Shown in pieces: positions 10,640 through 23,051 of a stretch of 64,000 nt of DNA. Position numbers and translations under genes: made by a program. Origin of the DNA: Gonocerus acuteangulatus (taxonomy: Eukaryota > Arthropoda > Insecta > Hemiptera > Coreidae); contig OX328127.1 in assembly GCA_946811695.1 (NCBI GenBank), positions 48,747,774-48,811,773 of the forward strand. Reading direction: 5' to 3'. Position 1 is the stretch's first letter; each line of letters opens with the position of its first letter. The notes under the pieces are model-generated. The model searched no databases, was not told where the DNA came from, and was given only the letters and a program-made list of their open reading frames with translations.

Positions 10640-11280
10640 TTGCAATGAAACAAACAGCAGAGGGGCTTTGCTTGTTCCCAGGGGCTTCGTATCGGAACTA
10701 ATTCTACAGAATGGTTTAAGGTGCCCCGCGAGGAGATTAGAGTGCCAACTAGATCAGCTTTAAGACTCAGGATAGGACAACACCAAGCGAGTACCCATTA
10801 AAAGCACACATGAGAGCGGTTCTCATACTCAAACAGAGCCCCGGCTTCGCAATCACATAAATATATCTGAGGAGATTGTTTATAAGGCGGAGGTTCCTAC
10901 CTCTTTCTCTATTTCTCCATTTGCAGCTTGCCGGGGAAGGTGCGTCCGCCGTATGAATTTGTTTGTAGCGCATACCCGAGGATTTACGGCCTAAGCTGAG
11001 GCTGTTGGCGCATTCTAATGCCATCTAGGGGCCTGCATAAGCCTCGCCTGCGTCCCATTAGGCTCGGATTATGGGACTATCCTCTTTGTCCGAGCTATCA
11101 GCGTGAATTAGTATCAATGAGAAGATTATCTGTTGAAAAAGTGGCCTCCGCCATGAGCCGCCCACTGAATCGACTCAAGCGGTCTTCCAATCCTTTTATC
11201 TTAGCTATTCATTATGTCGTATTTCATCAAATCTTTTTTGAAAGACTGTTTCCGTTCTATTATTCGTCGAATGAAGGATA
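10640..11280. other. GC-richer block without recognised repeat or gene
   Basis: About 640 bp of balanced composition in an AT-rich region. Open frames occur on both strands (85 and 87 codons) and resemble nothing known. It carries none of the window's repeat families. It could be a regulatory element, an exon cluster of an unrecognised gene or an old single-copy insertion. Confidence 0.3.
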
Positions 11281-12037
11281 AATAGGGAATAAGCCGTAAA
11301 CAACCTTTCATTATTGGGACAGGTTTGCTTTTCACAACTTCATTTGCACTGGAAATAAACCGCCATCAATGGTCGAGACTATTCAACTCCTTGAAAGATA
11401 TCCAGGTCGAATACGTTTGAACAAACTTTTGCGATAATCAGCTATATTTGATCAATATTTTGTATTTTCCAAATTCCTTTAATATTATATAACCAAGGTG
11501 AGAGTTAAAAAAAAAATAGAATTCAAACTGTCAAATAATTTATTTAATCTAGGTCTACAATTTGTAACACACTTTCGGGACCCTAAACCATCATTACACC
11601 ACTAATAAAGCCTAATTGCATGAAGTGGGGACTCTCATCTTAAAGTGATCACCTAAAGAAATAGGAAATTACTACTTAACAAAGTTTATGTTAACAAATA
11701 GTTTATATATACTCGTATATATATAATTAATTATTGCACACATAGTTTATAGGATTATATTGGTGATATGTCGCGGTAACCTAAAATAATAATAAAAAAA
11801 AAAAAAATATTGAAAACCTCTCTAGCTAACCACTCCAATGGATATAATAATTCGATTCCAGAAACGTGGAATTTATAGAAAACGAAAATAACCTAAAAAT
11901 ATATACTATTTTTTATCGTCGATCACCAGAAAACAGTGTTCCTACACGCTTTGCTGGATAACGAACTTGATTTTAAACCTGGGGATGAATATTATCTTTT
12001 AGCGAGCACAGCTGTACACAATCCGGACCTAATTTGG

Positions 12038-12102
<65 letters not shown>

Positions 12103-14743
12103 AGCTAGTCAAATCGGAACAAGTGGAAGTGGATATTTGCAAGGAAGATTTTTTGAAATATTTATGTCAGCTATTTAAACAGACAGACATTTTTATGCTT
12201 AGTGTAAAGGTTGGCTTGCCGAAGACTTGCAACAGTCAGTTGCTGTTTGTTACTTTCACAGTTTACTCTGTTCAAAATGTAATACCCTTCCGGGAAAAGG
12301 CCGGGATCTCTGTGTGTGTTTTTTCATTACTGCCTTCATTGATAAGAAATGTCATAACCGCTTCTTAATATGAAATCCGATTCGGTCCATGACTTCGAAT
12401 TAGGGGCGACCGATAAAAGATTGGAACCCTTTCTTATCTCATTCAGGCATTTTTTTGTTCCTGAAGAATTTCCATTTAGGAAGGAGTGAAGAATTGAAAT
12501 TCTTCAGATAACTTTTAATCCTTTCTAAGCCCTTCTTGAAGAGAAATTATAGGATGACAAGTAAGTAACTACTTAATAGTGGTGTTTTTAATGGACTTGA
12601 TAAGATATATTTCATTTAATGAACCGTAAGATATGGTCTCTGGGATAGCCGAAGGCAATTAAAACTTTTAATCAGGTTTTGAAAAAGCAATTTCTTTCAA
12701 TTATACTTTCTTTTCTTCTTAGAAAATGAGATTAATTCTGTTTCAAGACCCGAAAATCTCCTTTCTCTTTTCTTTTGATATTTCTCTGTAGCAGTTGGGC
12801 GAACTTTTATCTTTGGGTAAGTCCCTTCACTCCGTTTAATAATTAGCTGATAATTTGTTTCTTAGAACTCCCTTTAAATTTTCTTAAATTGAATTCATTT
12901 TTCCCTAATAGTTTGCTTATTATGTTTTCTTAATGAATTGAAAGAATATAATTTTTTAAACATTTAGGTTAAATAAAATATGAATATAACAGAATTAATA
13001 ATTTGCTTGTACTGTCAATAATTTTTTCACTATTAAAACAAATAAAAGCTTACTCAACAACTGTGAAAATAAGTATAATCAACAAACTAATGGAAAAACA
13101 ACAGAATCAGAGCGGTGAAAATAGGAACTTATATTTTTTATTATTTATTTTATAGAATATTTATTATTATATTAAAAAGTAAAGTTTTTAATATTTATTT
13201 TACTGGTTGCTTTGCTGCAGAAAAAAATTAATGGTTTAATGCATGAACCATCTTTTCCAAACAGCTCCTGTTTATGTCATTTGATTATTGTGAATGTTTT
13301 TTTTTTTTTTTTGTTTTTTTTTAAATAAATAGGAGCTGTGTAATTCAATGTGTTAGACGATAGACAAGAAATTCTTGATTCGAAGAAATTTGCAAGAAAC
13401 TTCAACCGATCCATAAATTTTATTCTTCTGTTCAAGTCAATTGGCTGCAAAGCACTCTCCCGTAATAATAAAATTCTCGAGAAGAAAAAAGTTGTTTGAG
13501 TTCCACCTCAAGACGCAAGAAAATTTAATGAATCGGAAATATTTCACGTTTTAGTTTACATCTCAAGGATTTTCTGAAAACCGAGCACTCGTATTCCATG
13601 GGTGTAAAACATTAAATTTCTTTCATGTGAAAAATTATTTTGTGAACACTTTTTAAAGAAGAAAACTACATTTTTAGGCCAGTACAGTAAAGAGAAACTT
13701 ACGGCGAAGATTTTACTTCATTATTTTCTCTCTTTTCAGGCACAAAAATAATTTTTGTCTGGGTGAAAAATCTAATGTTTTCTATCGGTTTGGATGGAAG
13801 GTTCTCCTACTCAATTTGAAACCGTTTATGCACAACCATATTACCCTGAACCATAAAGAAACACTTAGGAGAGAAAAAAATATACATATTTATATTTTAA
13901 ATGTTATTTACCTTGCAACTATTTTGGCAATTCTTATATTTGAGTAAATGGTTTTTTTGGTGTAAAATTGATTCCAAATATAAACAATAAATAAATAATA
14001 ATAACAATTGAATATGATGCTAAATATTAGAAGCAATGTGTGACAAAATGTAAAATAAATGTATTTTAGCAAAGATTCTATTACGCCAGATCCAGATTTA
14101 ATCTCCACGGTCAACGAACACTTCTGAATCAATGAAATTTAATTAACTTGGTTCATTTATGCCTACATATATCTGCATGTGTGAATGTACGTTTCTTGCA
14201 GATATATATTACAATGAAAATGTAGAAAAGCAGTTACTAGTAAATGTGTTTATTGAGTGCCGTGTAGTGATAGTCCTCCATTTTCGGAAACGTGGATGAA
14301 GCGTGCTTGAATATCTTATATTGTTATAACTGTTTGTGGTCTTTCCTCGCTATTTATATAAAATTATATTTATTTAATGTTTAATGAGTAATTTTTGTTT
14401 TTTTAAATATTTTTGACTTTCAGTTGTAAGACTTAGTTCTTATTCTCTTAATTTGATAGCGACAGGTCTTGCTGTTTGAATGTGTAAGAAGAGGGAGAGT
14501 ATGCTGGTGCTAAGGGGAAAAAAGAAAATAAAAACCCAAAATATTTCAGACAAAGAACTTCTTTCCTCGCTCATTTTGATCTATTGTTTTAGATACCTAT
14601 TCTGTTTATTAATTTTTAAGTTTTTTATTTCCTATCCTATTTTGCTGGGCTCAATTACCGTTTATAATAGCACACGGGAAATTACCAAAATAAAAGTATG
14701 CGAATACATGCAAAACCACACGCACCCACATACAGATTTGTGT

Positions 14744-14746
<3 letters not shown>
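11281..14746. other. AT-rich DNA, no gene recognised
   Basis: Contains the TA tract at 12041-12097 and a small inverted repeat at 13261-13339 (ACAGCTCCT arms around a poly-T-rich loop). The stretch 12120-12370 is an 81-codon open frame of no recognised family. The rest is very AT-rich. Confidence 0.5.
12041..12097. repeat. (TA)n microsatellite
   Basis: Pure TA dinucleotide tract. Confidence 0.97.

Positions 14747-14790
<44 letters not shown>
14747..14790. repeat. (TA)n microsatellite
   Basis: Pure TA tract preceded by a short CA-rich stretch (CACACGCACCCACA near 14718). Confidence 0.95.
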
Positions 14791-14793
<3 letters not shown>

Positions 14794-15904
14794 TCTTTAT
14801 TTGGATTTGTGTGGCATAGGAAAAAATTGAGTACTTCTTTTTGTTTTTTTGTACTACTTTATTTTATAATTACCCTATAACTAAAAATATTTTAGAATAA
14901 CTTGGGGAAGTATGAAACGAACGATTTAAAATAATAGTATAAAGGTTATAGAACATAATATGAAATCATATTATCATATTATGATAATTATTTGATTCCT
15001 AAGCCTCTCGAATAGATGATTAGCTACCCTCAGTCGTAATAAGATTGGCGTCGGACCACAAATGCAGGGAATAACCGTGAAAAATGGTTATTTTATATGG
15101 ACAAACATTCGGAGTTGTAGAAGTGAATTTTAAACTAATATGTAAACCAGAAATATTTTATCGGATTAAAAGTTTTAAAGGACTCTGAGAAAGTGGCATG
15201 TAGGGCACGAGAAAAGTTCTAGGGCAATTATAAAATAAATAAAGTAGTAAAAAGAAAGAAGAGAAGAACTATTTTTTGAGGATCTTCGCCCCATTTATCC
15301 CCCCAAAAGTGAATATACGTAATTGGTCAGAAATACGCAGATTAGAATATATATGTAAGTATCTTCATTCGTTCATTGTAAGAGAGTTGAAATGAAGACA
15401 GGAGACATCCGCACCGAGGGCCCTGTTTGAGATAGCTGAGCAACTTCCCAAATTAAGGGATTTACTATTCCGTTGAGCATGAAATGAGTTTAATCAGTAC
15501 AGAGGCTCGCCATTATAACTTTCCTTGCACGAGAGGAATACAGGCTAAGTTGGAAAATGGGAACCGAACTGTTCTTCCCACTCACTTATATTCCTTCTTC
15601 CTATGAGTCCCGGGTTTTCAAGCCTCCCTTACTTCGTGTGAGAAAGCTTACCGCTGATGGGGGGGGGGAAGCTTCGTGAAGTTTCGAGGCCTTCCGTCTC
15701 TTTAGACTTCAAACTTTGTCTTAATAGAAAGTAGCAATCCGTGTATATATGGGGAGGAATATACTCTGAAATGAAGGTTCATGAGTAGAAGAAATCTGAA
15801 ACTTCGGCTAAAACTTACGTCCATATTTTCATTCTTCAGAGGGAGCGAGATTCGAAATTATTTATGAAATTATTAAGTGCTTTGAAAATCCACACACTTG
15901 CGTA
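14791..15904. other. No recognised feature
   Basis: AT-rich to about 15360, then a mixed-composition stretch to about 15720 with a run of ten Gs near 15660. No coding or repeat similarity recognised. Confidence 0.45.
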
Positions 15905-16340
15905 TGTGGAACTGAACGTATGTAAGGCTTCTCGAATTCCAAGCATTTCTGATCAACATCTATTATGAAGTCGTGTTCGAAAAGCTTATTAAAGCCTTCT
16001 TGAAACTGAAAAATATTTGCTGTCTTAACGGATCGGCACAACACCTATTTCGAAATTGTTTTTAAACGCGAAAGTAAGGCTTCTTACAACAATTTTTGTT
16101 CTCCGAACGGACTGTGGTAATATATATTTTGGAGTACCGTTCAAAAAGCGTATTCAGGGTTTCTTACACCCGAAACATTTTTTTTTTAACGGACTTGTCG
16201 CAACACCAATTTCGAATTATTGTGCGAAATGTAGGGCGTGTAGGATTTCTTACAATCCAATCATTTTTGTCGTCTGTTCAGTGTTGCAATGCCTTTTTCA
16301 AAGATTTGTTTAAAAAGCCTAGAGCGGACTTATTGTAACC
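15905..16340 (+). repeat. Degenerate tandem array, period about 68-86 bp
   Basis: Five diverged units can be phased on a GGNTTCTTRCA-like core at 15929, 15997, 16081, 16161 and 16247. Each is followed by an AAnnATTTTTG stretch, an AACGGA or related motif and then CAACACC-ATTTCGAA. The third to fifth units are the clearest. The array is too diverged to be a young satellite. Open frames running through it (60-85 codons on both strands) follow from unit spacing and are not called as genes. Confidence 0.65.
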
Positions 16341-17117
16341 CAAATATCTTAAACAAAGATCGGTAAACTTAACTAAGAAGTGTAGTGGAACGCCTTACAG
16401 ATATTATTATATATAGCCTTACAGTCCATATTATACAATAGGACCAATAGAGGATCCTAATTGTAAAAGATTGTTTTTCTTGTATTTTTGTAATGGAAAC
16501 TTTTTCATGATCAACAGAACGATTATTAGCACCTCTGTCATTACCAAGAAACAAAAAAATGTGTTGTCTAGATTAATATTATTTTTGTACTTTTATTTTG
16601 AACTAAAAATGCCACATTTTGTTTACTTTTTCGACAATTTTCTGAAACAAAAGTTACAGGTTATTTGTATTGTGCTATGCTATCTTAAAAATTAATAAAT
16701 TTTGACATTTTTATGTCATTATTTTAGTGGGGGTGTACCTATTTCTAGACTTCCCAAGAAATGAGTCAAGTAGTTATAAACGTTTTAATAATACTAACTT
16801 TTCGGTTTTATAACAAGTTTAAAGCGTTAGAATCAATCTTTGCCAGTGGCTATTCAAACCTTAGATCTGACCTTATTACAGGGAATTTACTTCTCTTTAC
16901 ATTTAGGAATATCTTTTTTTTTTTTTTTCAAGATAAAATATTCTAGGGATAACAACTACGACGAAAATCCTTTTAAGAATAAACAAAAAAAAAAAAAAAA
17001 AAAAAAACAAACAAGTAACCGGATAGTTCGATAGTAAAATTATAGGAACGCAATTTATACGAATATGCTATGTGTCTTGCGGCGGTGATGTACTTAGTTG
17101 GACGATGACACCTGTAG

Positions 17118-17122
<5 letters not shown>
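16341..17122. other. AT-rich DNA with homopolymer tracts
   Basis: No gene recognised. A poly-T run near 16914-16929 and a 23-nt poly-A run at 16985-17007 are present. Confidence 0.5.

Positions 17123-17205
<83 letters not shown>
17123..17205. repeat. (TA)n microsatellite
   Basis: About 83 bp of TA with a single C interruption at 17169. Confidence 0.97.
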
Positions 17206-17209
<4 letters not shown>

Positions 17210-18835
17210 TAGCCATGGATGTTTGGAAAAAGACACAAACAGTATATAGCCCGATGAAAATGACCTCTAACAATAATTCAATAAAATGGGAGTAAAAAAT
17301 ACTAGAAGTAAAAGAAACTCATTATAGAAATTAAAATTTCAAATCATTGTTTGGCAAACTGTCCCTCGCAATATGAATGGCTAATTATCTACATTGTCCA
17401 TTATAAATAAATTCATTTGGCTCCTATTTATAACTTTAAAGTAATTAGTTCCAAGCAGGAGGAAATCTTTGGAGAGCTTGAGGCCAATTTTTTTCTCTTT
17501 TATCCCTCAGAAAAAGGAAGTAAGTAAACTTGAAAGAAAGTCGTGAGTTTGTCCACTGAATCGAAAAGACTGTGTGAACTTTTAAAAAGCCCCTCAGCAG
17601 AGGGGATAGCATCCTTACTCTTTCCAATAGTGGCAGTCCGGTCGGAGAGACATTGGAAACAGAGCCAATTAATGGAAACTTTTATAAACTTTCAAAATAT
17701 AACAAAGGCAGGAATAAAACGCACAATCCATAAAGACATTATTCTTTCGAGACCATTTATTCAAAGAATTGTCATCATTATTTATGAACTTCAGAGAATT
17801 CATTGATTTTTTATTTATATACTTCAGTGTTTTACATACAGAGGTGTTGCCAATTATTTTACAGCGCATATCACATGTACTTTATCTATATAATTTTTGT
17901 ATTAAATAACTAAATACAATAATTAAAAGAAAAGAAAATTAGTACCGTAAGATGGAGTCGTATTAGTACAGTGTGGTGAAATTGGTATATGCCTATACTG
18001 CTGGGATATCATCATTTAAATGATAACAGAGTGTTAAACTTTGCCCAAAGAGTGCGAACAGGCAGAAACCTATGTATTCGTCTGTTCGCTTCCAGATAGT
18101 ATACATTTGTATCCAATGTTAAGAAAGGCATAAAAGAAATTGAAAATTCTTCTTCTAATCTTTGAACAGCAGAGCAGGACTCTGCCAACCAAAATGGCCA
18201 ACCAAAAAGATAAGCCTAACTAATTTTTTTTTTCTTATTTTCATACTCGGTTATACAAAATCTTGCATTATTATACAATAAATGTCTATTTACCTACTCA
18301 CTGTTGATGAAATAACAACAAAGAGAGTAGCAGAATCTGTTATCATGGAAGATGAAGTACACAGTAAACACTTCCATCAAACTTGGAGCGGACCTGTAAG
18401 CGTAGATCTTCGCGTTTAAAGAAAGGAGTATAATATCCAAACAAATACCTAATTATTTACATAGACTTTATCAGTCGCTGTACTAAAATTAAATAAAAAA
18501 ACGAAATCCACAACCTAAGAGCAATAGTTAAACATGAAATTGTATGGAGCCAGCCGTGAAACTGAGCACATTATAAGTGAGCTCCCCTAGTATCTTTGTT
18601 GCTTTGTTTTTTGTTTTTTAACATTGAGACCTTATTTGTCGTTTAATTGATGTTATATTTCATATATTGATATTTAATTTAATATTGCTGAAAAAGAAAA
18701 CGAAACACATATTACATGAAGAAATACCTTTCCGCAGACATTTGTTTTAGATGTTTTGAAATCAAGTAATAATATTTTATTTATGATGGGTTTGCAACAA
18801 AGAAGTTTTTGTGTTTTGTACTATTCAACATCAGT
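17206..18835. other. No recognised feature
   Basis: AT-rich; short open frames only (60-87 codons) with no recognisable family. Confidence 0.5.
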
Positions 18836-19090
18836 CCAGTTACAGGCCACAAGGGCCCAGAGGGGCAGATATTGAAGAACTATCTGATACGCCACAGTAG
18901 GGAGATAGTTCGGTCGATGCTATGCTCCGGCTGCCTGATTATACCCATTGCAGTAAAAATATTAATAAATTATTTAAAGGCAGGTCTACTTTAGTCTGGG
19001 GCCGCGATTCCAACCCTCGAACGATGACACTAGAAGATAAAATCTTTAGTGTTCACCCGAGTTTTGAATTCAGGCTCCTCGTTTAGTTCT
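18836..19090 (-). mobile_element. tRNA-derived SINE, family S1 (diverged copy)
   Basis: Aligns along its length with S1 at 59868-60197: GTTACAGGCCACAAGGGCC at the tail side, GGGAGATAGT and ATGCTCCGGCTGCCTGATT in the middle, and CGAACGATGACACTAGAAGA near the head. On the minus strand the B-box equivalent reads GAATTCAAAACTC, decayed from the better copy. The A-box end is lost beyond 19090. Confidence 0.75.
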
Positions 19091-19160
19091 ATTAGTAATC
19101 TGATAATGGTGGCAGGATCTGCTTTCAGTATAGATAATTAACTTTTTGTGAAGGAAGATG

Positions 19161-19211
19161 CTTTTTTTTTTTTTTTTTTTACGGCGCATCTACATCTAGG
19201 TCATTAGCGCC
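19161..19211 (-). mobile_element. SINE 3' tail fragment with stem-loop and poly(A)
   Basis: On the minus strand: GCGCTAATGACCTAGATG, then GATGCGCCGT and a run of about 19 As. GGCGC (19183-19187) and GCGCC (19207-19211) form a perfect 5-bp stem. The same module is the tail of the 5S-headed SINE at 33240-33441 and of the tRNA-Ser-like SINE at 49445-49666. The head of this copy was not identified. Confidence 0.65.
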
Positions 19212-19439
19212 GCTATTTTCATTTCTCCTGAATACCGTTCTTTCACTCCTGGGCAACGCCATTCTTTGAGAGTTATTTATCTCGAGGTATTATTATTAGG
19301 TACACCACATTTTTCCCCCGGGAAATAATTAAATAAAAGGAAAATAATGTTTATACGAATTGAAAAAAAAAAATAATAAACTAGATCGATTACAACAATA
19401 AATATAAGAAAAGTACCGATTACTGCCTAGAGTAAATAA

Positions 19440-20110
19440 GGGCATTGGTTGGTGATTGCTATTCTATGCCTTCTAGGACCAGTAAATTGGTATTAGGTGA
19501 CATTAGCCCAGTAATTACTACAGACCTGGGGGCAATTTGCTGTCTGATGGCCACTCTATCCGCACATCTCTACTCTCTCTCACCAATTAGTGGTTTATAC
19601 TGTCTACATCACTCTTCTCTCTCTCTCCGTAATCTCCCATTCTCTCCCCCACAGTCACTCTCTCCCTCTCTCACTTCTCTCTATAGCTTCAATCTCCTCT
19701 CTGAGTCTCCTTCTGCCCATGCTACTACAATCCTGACTGACAAGGGTCCTCTTTGCGGCTTTAGTCTTCGTCTCATTTGCTTTCTTTTTTCTTTTTGTTT
19801 TATTTTTAATGTTATTTTATATCACGACCTAATTAAATTACCCGACTATCCTGACCACGGCCCTTAAGTCTCCTACGACTATCTGGAAGACACCGGAGCT
19901 ACCGACGTCTTCTTAATTGGCGCTAGAGAATCTTTTAATGGTCTGTCCGTCAGACCGTTCGAGTTGCTGTCTACTAACAGGCCGTTTTGTGAAACACTAA
20001 TTAAATTTTATATTGTAGAACGGCCCGTTTAATTGCACAACTTTACAATCGTACGATCGATGTTTTAACGTGTAATTAATTTAATTGTGCTACAAAAAAA
20101 ATGTTCGCTC
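19440..20110. promoter_or_regulatory. CT/GAGA-rich block with homeodomain-like sites (candidate cis-regulatory)
   Basis: From 19560 to 19700 the plus strand is studded with CTCTC/TCTCT runs (GAGAG on the minus strand, the site type bound by GAGA factor). From 19800 to 20110 there are TAATTA/TTAATT cores (19830, 19913, 20001, 20074) and a perfect GGTCTG-TCCGT-CAGACC hairpin near 19940. No window repeat family is present here, so it may be conserved single-copy sequence. A 140-codon open frame (19445-19867) is low-complexity Ser/Leu-rich and is not called as a gene. The regulatory role is inference. Confidence 0.3.
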
Positions 20111-20504
20111 AGCTGAAGCTCAAAAAGAGACAAAAAGGTCTCTTTTATATTTGTTATATTTTTTTAATAAAGTTTAAGTTAAAGCACCATCTATCTTTTG
20201 CTCACAATACTTGCTCACAATAAAGGAGATCAGATTAAAACATGAAGTAACGAAATCGCCAAGGAAGCGATACATTTCTTTAGAAGAAAGTCCACTGCTA
20301 ATGCAGCGATTTTTGTCGTTTTCGTAGTTGCTGGTAATTAGAGCAAGCGTTGTGACAATACAAGAATCGTTACGAATCGACTTGGGTTTATTTAATAATT
20401 TGGTGGCTAATTAACCCCTTTTAAATTAACCAATGTTTCTTAATGAGTTGAAGACAGTGGTGAGATGATAAGGAGTAAAGAAATAGTTGGGATTCGGGTA
20501 AGAA
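20111..20504. other. No recognised feature
   Basis: AT-rich, no repeat or coding similarity seen. Confidence 0.45.
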
Positions 20505-20760
20505 AACGTCTAATTTTCAGGAAAATCTATATTTGGAAAGTTCCGGCATGCTCTTTGGCAGCCTTCTTCAGCACTGAATACCTAGGGAATTGAGGAAATG
20601 CCAGCTGTTAAGTGACCATGGTGAAAATAACTTTTCATTGATTTATTATAATAATAATAATTTCTTATAATTATAAATTATCAAGTACTAGCTTTGGTCT
20701 TCCTCCTTTCCCAAGGTTCTCACTGCTGGAGAAGGCTGCCATGTCGACACGTTCGAAATA
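20505..20760. repeat. Foldback element F2 (complete pair of arms)
   Basis: The left half carries CGGCATGCTCTTTGGCAGCC (20546 on). The right half carries its inverse-type partner GGAGAAGGCTGCCATGTCG (20724 on). A CCATGG sits in the left-central part (20618). It aligns with the F2 copy at 38530-38745 (same order: GGCATGCTCTTTGGCA, TGACCATGG, AGCTTTGGTCTTCCT, GAAGGCTGCCA). On the strand reading outwards each arm has CTG-AGAA-GGCTGCC...GCC-GAAA. No open frame of interest. Confidence 0.7.
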
Positions 20761-21009
20761 TATTTATTTATTTGTGAGCATCCGCAACAAAGGCGATGCA
20801 CCCAAATTATTTTGAAATATAGATTATTCCTACAATCTGACTTTTTCTCTGAGCCCAATCCTAACCATTGTTCGACTTTTTATAAATTTTACTAAGTAAG
20901 ATGATTTTACCATTAGATTCTGGTGTAACATGTTATCGTGTGTGGCGTGAAATTCGCCTATGTAATTATATTCTAGTCTAGTATCCACTATATTATCGCA
21001 CCCAACACA

Positions 21010-21410
21010 ATTCTGTTTTTCAAATAAGCATCTGCTACCACTTAGTAGTGCTGAACAACTTGTACATTGATTTTCAAATGAACGTCTGGAACCGCATAGT
21101 GTACGTTATGAACTTGTGCAGTTCAAATAAACGTCTAGAAGGGATTATATACAGATTATACACCGATTTTCAAATAAACACCTGGAACGCATTAGGGGAC
21201 AACTTCTATTATTAAAGAGAGCTCTTATATAGTTTTCACATTAACGTCTCGCACCGCGTAGTGTAATTCTGCAGTTCACATCAATGCCTGTAACAGATTG
21301 GTGTATATGGCGACATTGCGATAATTATCTTACTAGATAATTATCTAGTTTAAATGCAGGTCTGGTGCCGCCCAGCATTTCTACGGTTTAAATATACGTA
21401 TCAACAAGTT
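21010..21410 (+). repeat. Degenerate ~50-bp tandem repeat, about 8 units
   Basis: Units start near 21017, 21070, 21121, 21166, 21231, 21274, 21345 and 21389. Each has a core like TTCAAATAAACGTCTGGAAC followed by GCATAGTGTA-like sequence. Spacing varies from about 44 to 71 bp and identity between units is moderate. A pair of GATAATTATC palindromes sits between the sixth and seventh units. No reading frame is conserved across units. Confidence 0.75.
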
Positions 21411-21516
21411 GTATTTTATGTTACTTATTTAATAGAGTTCCGTATAATGTTTATAATTCCTATGAGTATTTCAGTAAAACCACTTTGTTTTTCGTTTTTT
21501 TTTTCCGAAACATAAT

Positions 21517-21765
21517 GAGTCTCGTAACAGGGGGCAGATACCATTTATGTATCTAATTCTTGACCATATATCACACAAGAGAGATAGTGTAGTCAGTACT
21601 CCGGGCACCTGATTTTCCCCTTTGTAGGAAAGAATTAATAAATTAATTTAAGGCTGGATAGCCTTCTAGACAACTGGGAACCAGAATCCAAACCACGAAC
21701 GAAAACACTACAACATAAAATCCTTACTGCGCTCTAGTTTTGAACTCAGGCCTTCTACCATAAAG
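21517..21765 (-). mobile_element. tRNA-derived SINE, family S1 (diverged copy)
   Basis: Matches other S1 copies in order: TCGTAACAGG, GGCAGATACC, GAGAGATAGTGTAGTCAGTA, CCTGATTTTCCCCTT, AAGGCTGGATAG and ACGAACGAAAACACTAC. At the head side GTTTTGAACTCAGGCC is the reverse complement of a B-box-like GAGTTCAAAAC. The end past 21765 is decayed. Confidence 0.75.
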
Positions 21766-22937
21766 TATTTGTTAAATTTCTAAATCTGTTAAATTATATT
21801 AAGTGTTATTAAGTAGTGATTTGTAAAAAATGTTAACCTTATGTAAATATTTATGGGAGGAATAAGTATTTAGAAGAGTTCTATTAGTATTTTACAGCAG
21901 TCTTTTTATTAAGTGGCGTTTCTGTAATAAAAATTAAATTAATCTTCCTTGTATCTAGCAATTACTTTCTGTAAGAGCGGATATGAAGTAGATATATGTA
22001 GATCGATATCATGATTATTGCCTGGCAATCAAGATAAAAGAAAATGCAGAGGAAATATGAATGTGGATTGAAATGTTGACTCTGTAATTGTGCTGTAAAA
22101 GACCAAGCCCAATTAATTGAACCACTCCTTATTAAAGGCATGTATCAGGATGTAAATATTATAGTAACCTAGAGAGAATATTACCCTTAAACAAAAAAAG
22201 AAACATAAAAGTCAATTTATTTATTCAAAGGTTTGGTTTAGATTGATTTTTAATTTTATCAGACTTTTCTTTTGCATCTGAGAACTCAATAAAAAAAAAG
22301 TTCAAACATACAGAGTATAATAATAAAGACTTATTTTAAAGTTTATCAAAACTTCCATACCGTCGTATAGTCTAAAATTCGGTCACACTCAATTGACGCT
22401 TGGAAGCAACCCGGTTGGTCGGCGACGGCCTACATGTGGACGCTGTCATTGTGAGCCTCCTAAATGTTAAACTATTGGACTGTACTGTTATCCAAGAAGC
22501 TTCGAGGTTTTAACCAAAAACTTAAGGGAGCAGTTGAGAAGAAAGAAAGAATCTTTAAAGAAATTCATTGAGTATTTAGTAGATAGCACAATGTACATCA
22601 GTAAAAATGTTCCTACAAAATTTACTGTAGTAAAATGTTACAGATATACCTAGTTGGTGAAAAAATTCAGCATTTGATATTTAAGATTAACTTGAGGTGT
22701 ACGTGTAAATAATTAAATAATAATAAGTGTGTGTATGGTTTATGCAAGTAATAATTGTGCAATTGGTTTTAGAGTGAAAACATTTCTGTAATTTGGGAAC
22801 TAATCAGAGTTCACTTAATATAGTTTAAAATGGGTTAGCCTTTAAGGTGACAAAAACTCATTTGAAATGCAACCCCATTCCATGACTTGTTTGTTTAGTA
22901 TAGATGTAGTAGTTACATTGAATATTGTTCAAACGCA
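21766..22937. other. No recognised feature
   Basis: AT-rich DNA. A small GC-richer patch at 22400-22460 is unclassified. Confidence 0.5.
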
Positions 22938-22953
22938 AACACACACACACTCA

Positions 22954-23048
<95 letters not shown>
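22938..23048. repeat. (CA)n(TA)n compound microsatellite
   Basis: About 80 bp of CA with one TCACTC interruption near 22951, then TA to 23048. Confidence 0.97.

Positions 23049-23049
<1 letters not shown>

Positions 23050-23051
<2 letters not shown>

Noticed and set aside
16973..17295. Open frames reading as long Tyr-Ile repeats on both strands over TA tracts (also at 8405, 25093, 27577, 36119)
   Set aside because: Any TA dinucleotide tract is open as Tyr-Ile; these are microsatellite artefacts.
19445..19867. 140-codon open frame
   Set aside because: Low-complexity Ser/Leu-rich translation of a CT-rich tract, with no ATG start and no recognisable domain.
21010..21410. CRISPR array
   Set aside because: Units are diverged and variably spaced, spacers are not uniform, there are no cas genes, and the window is eukaryotic.
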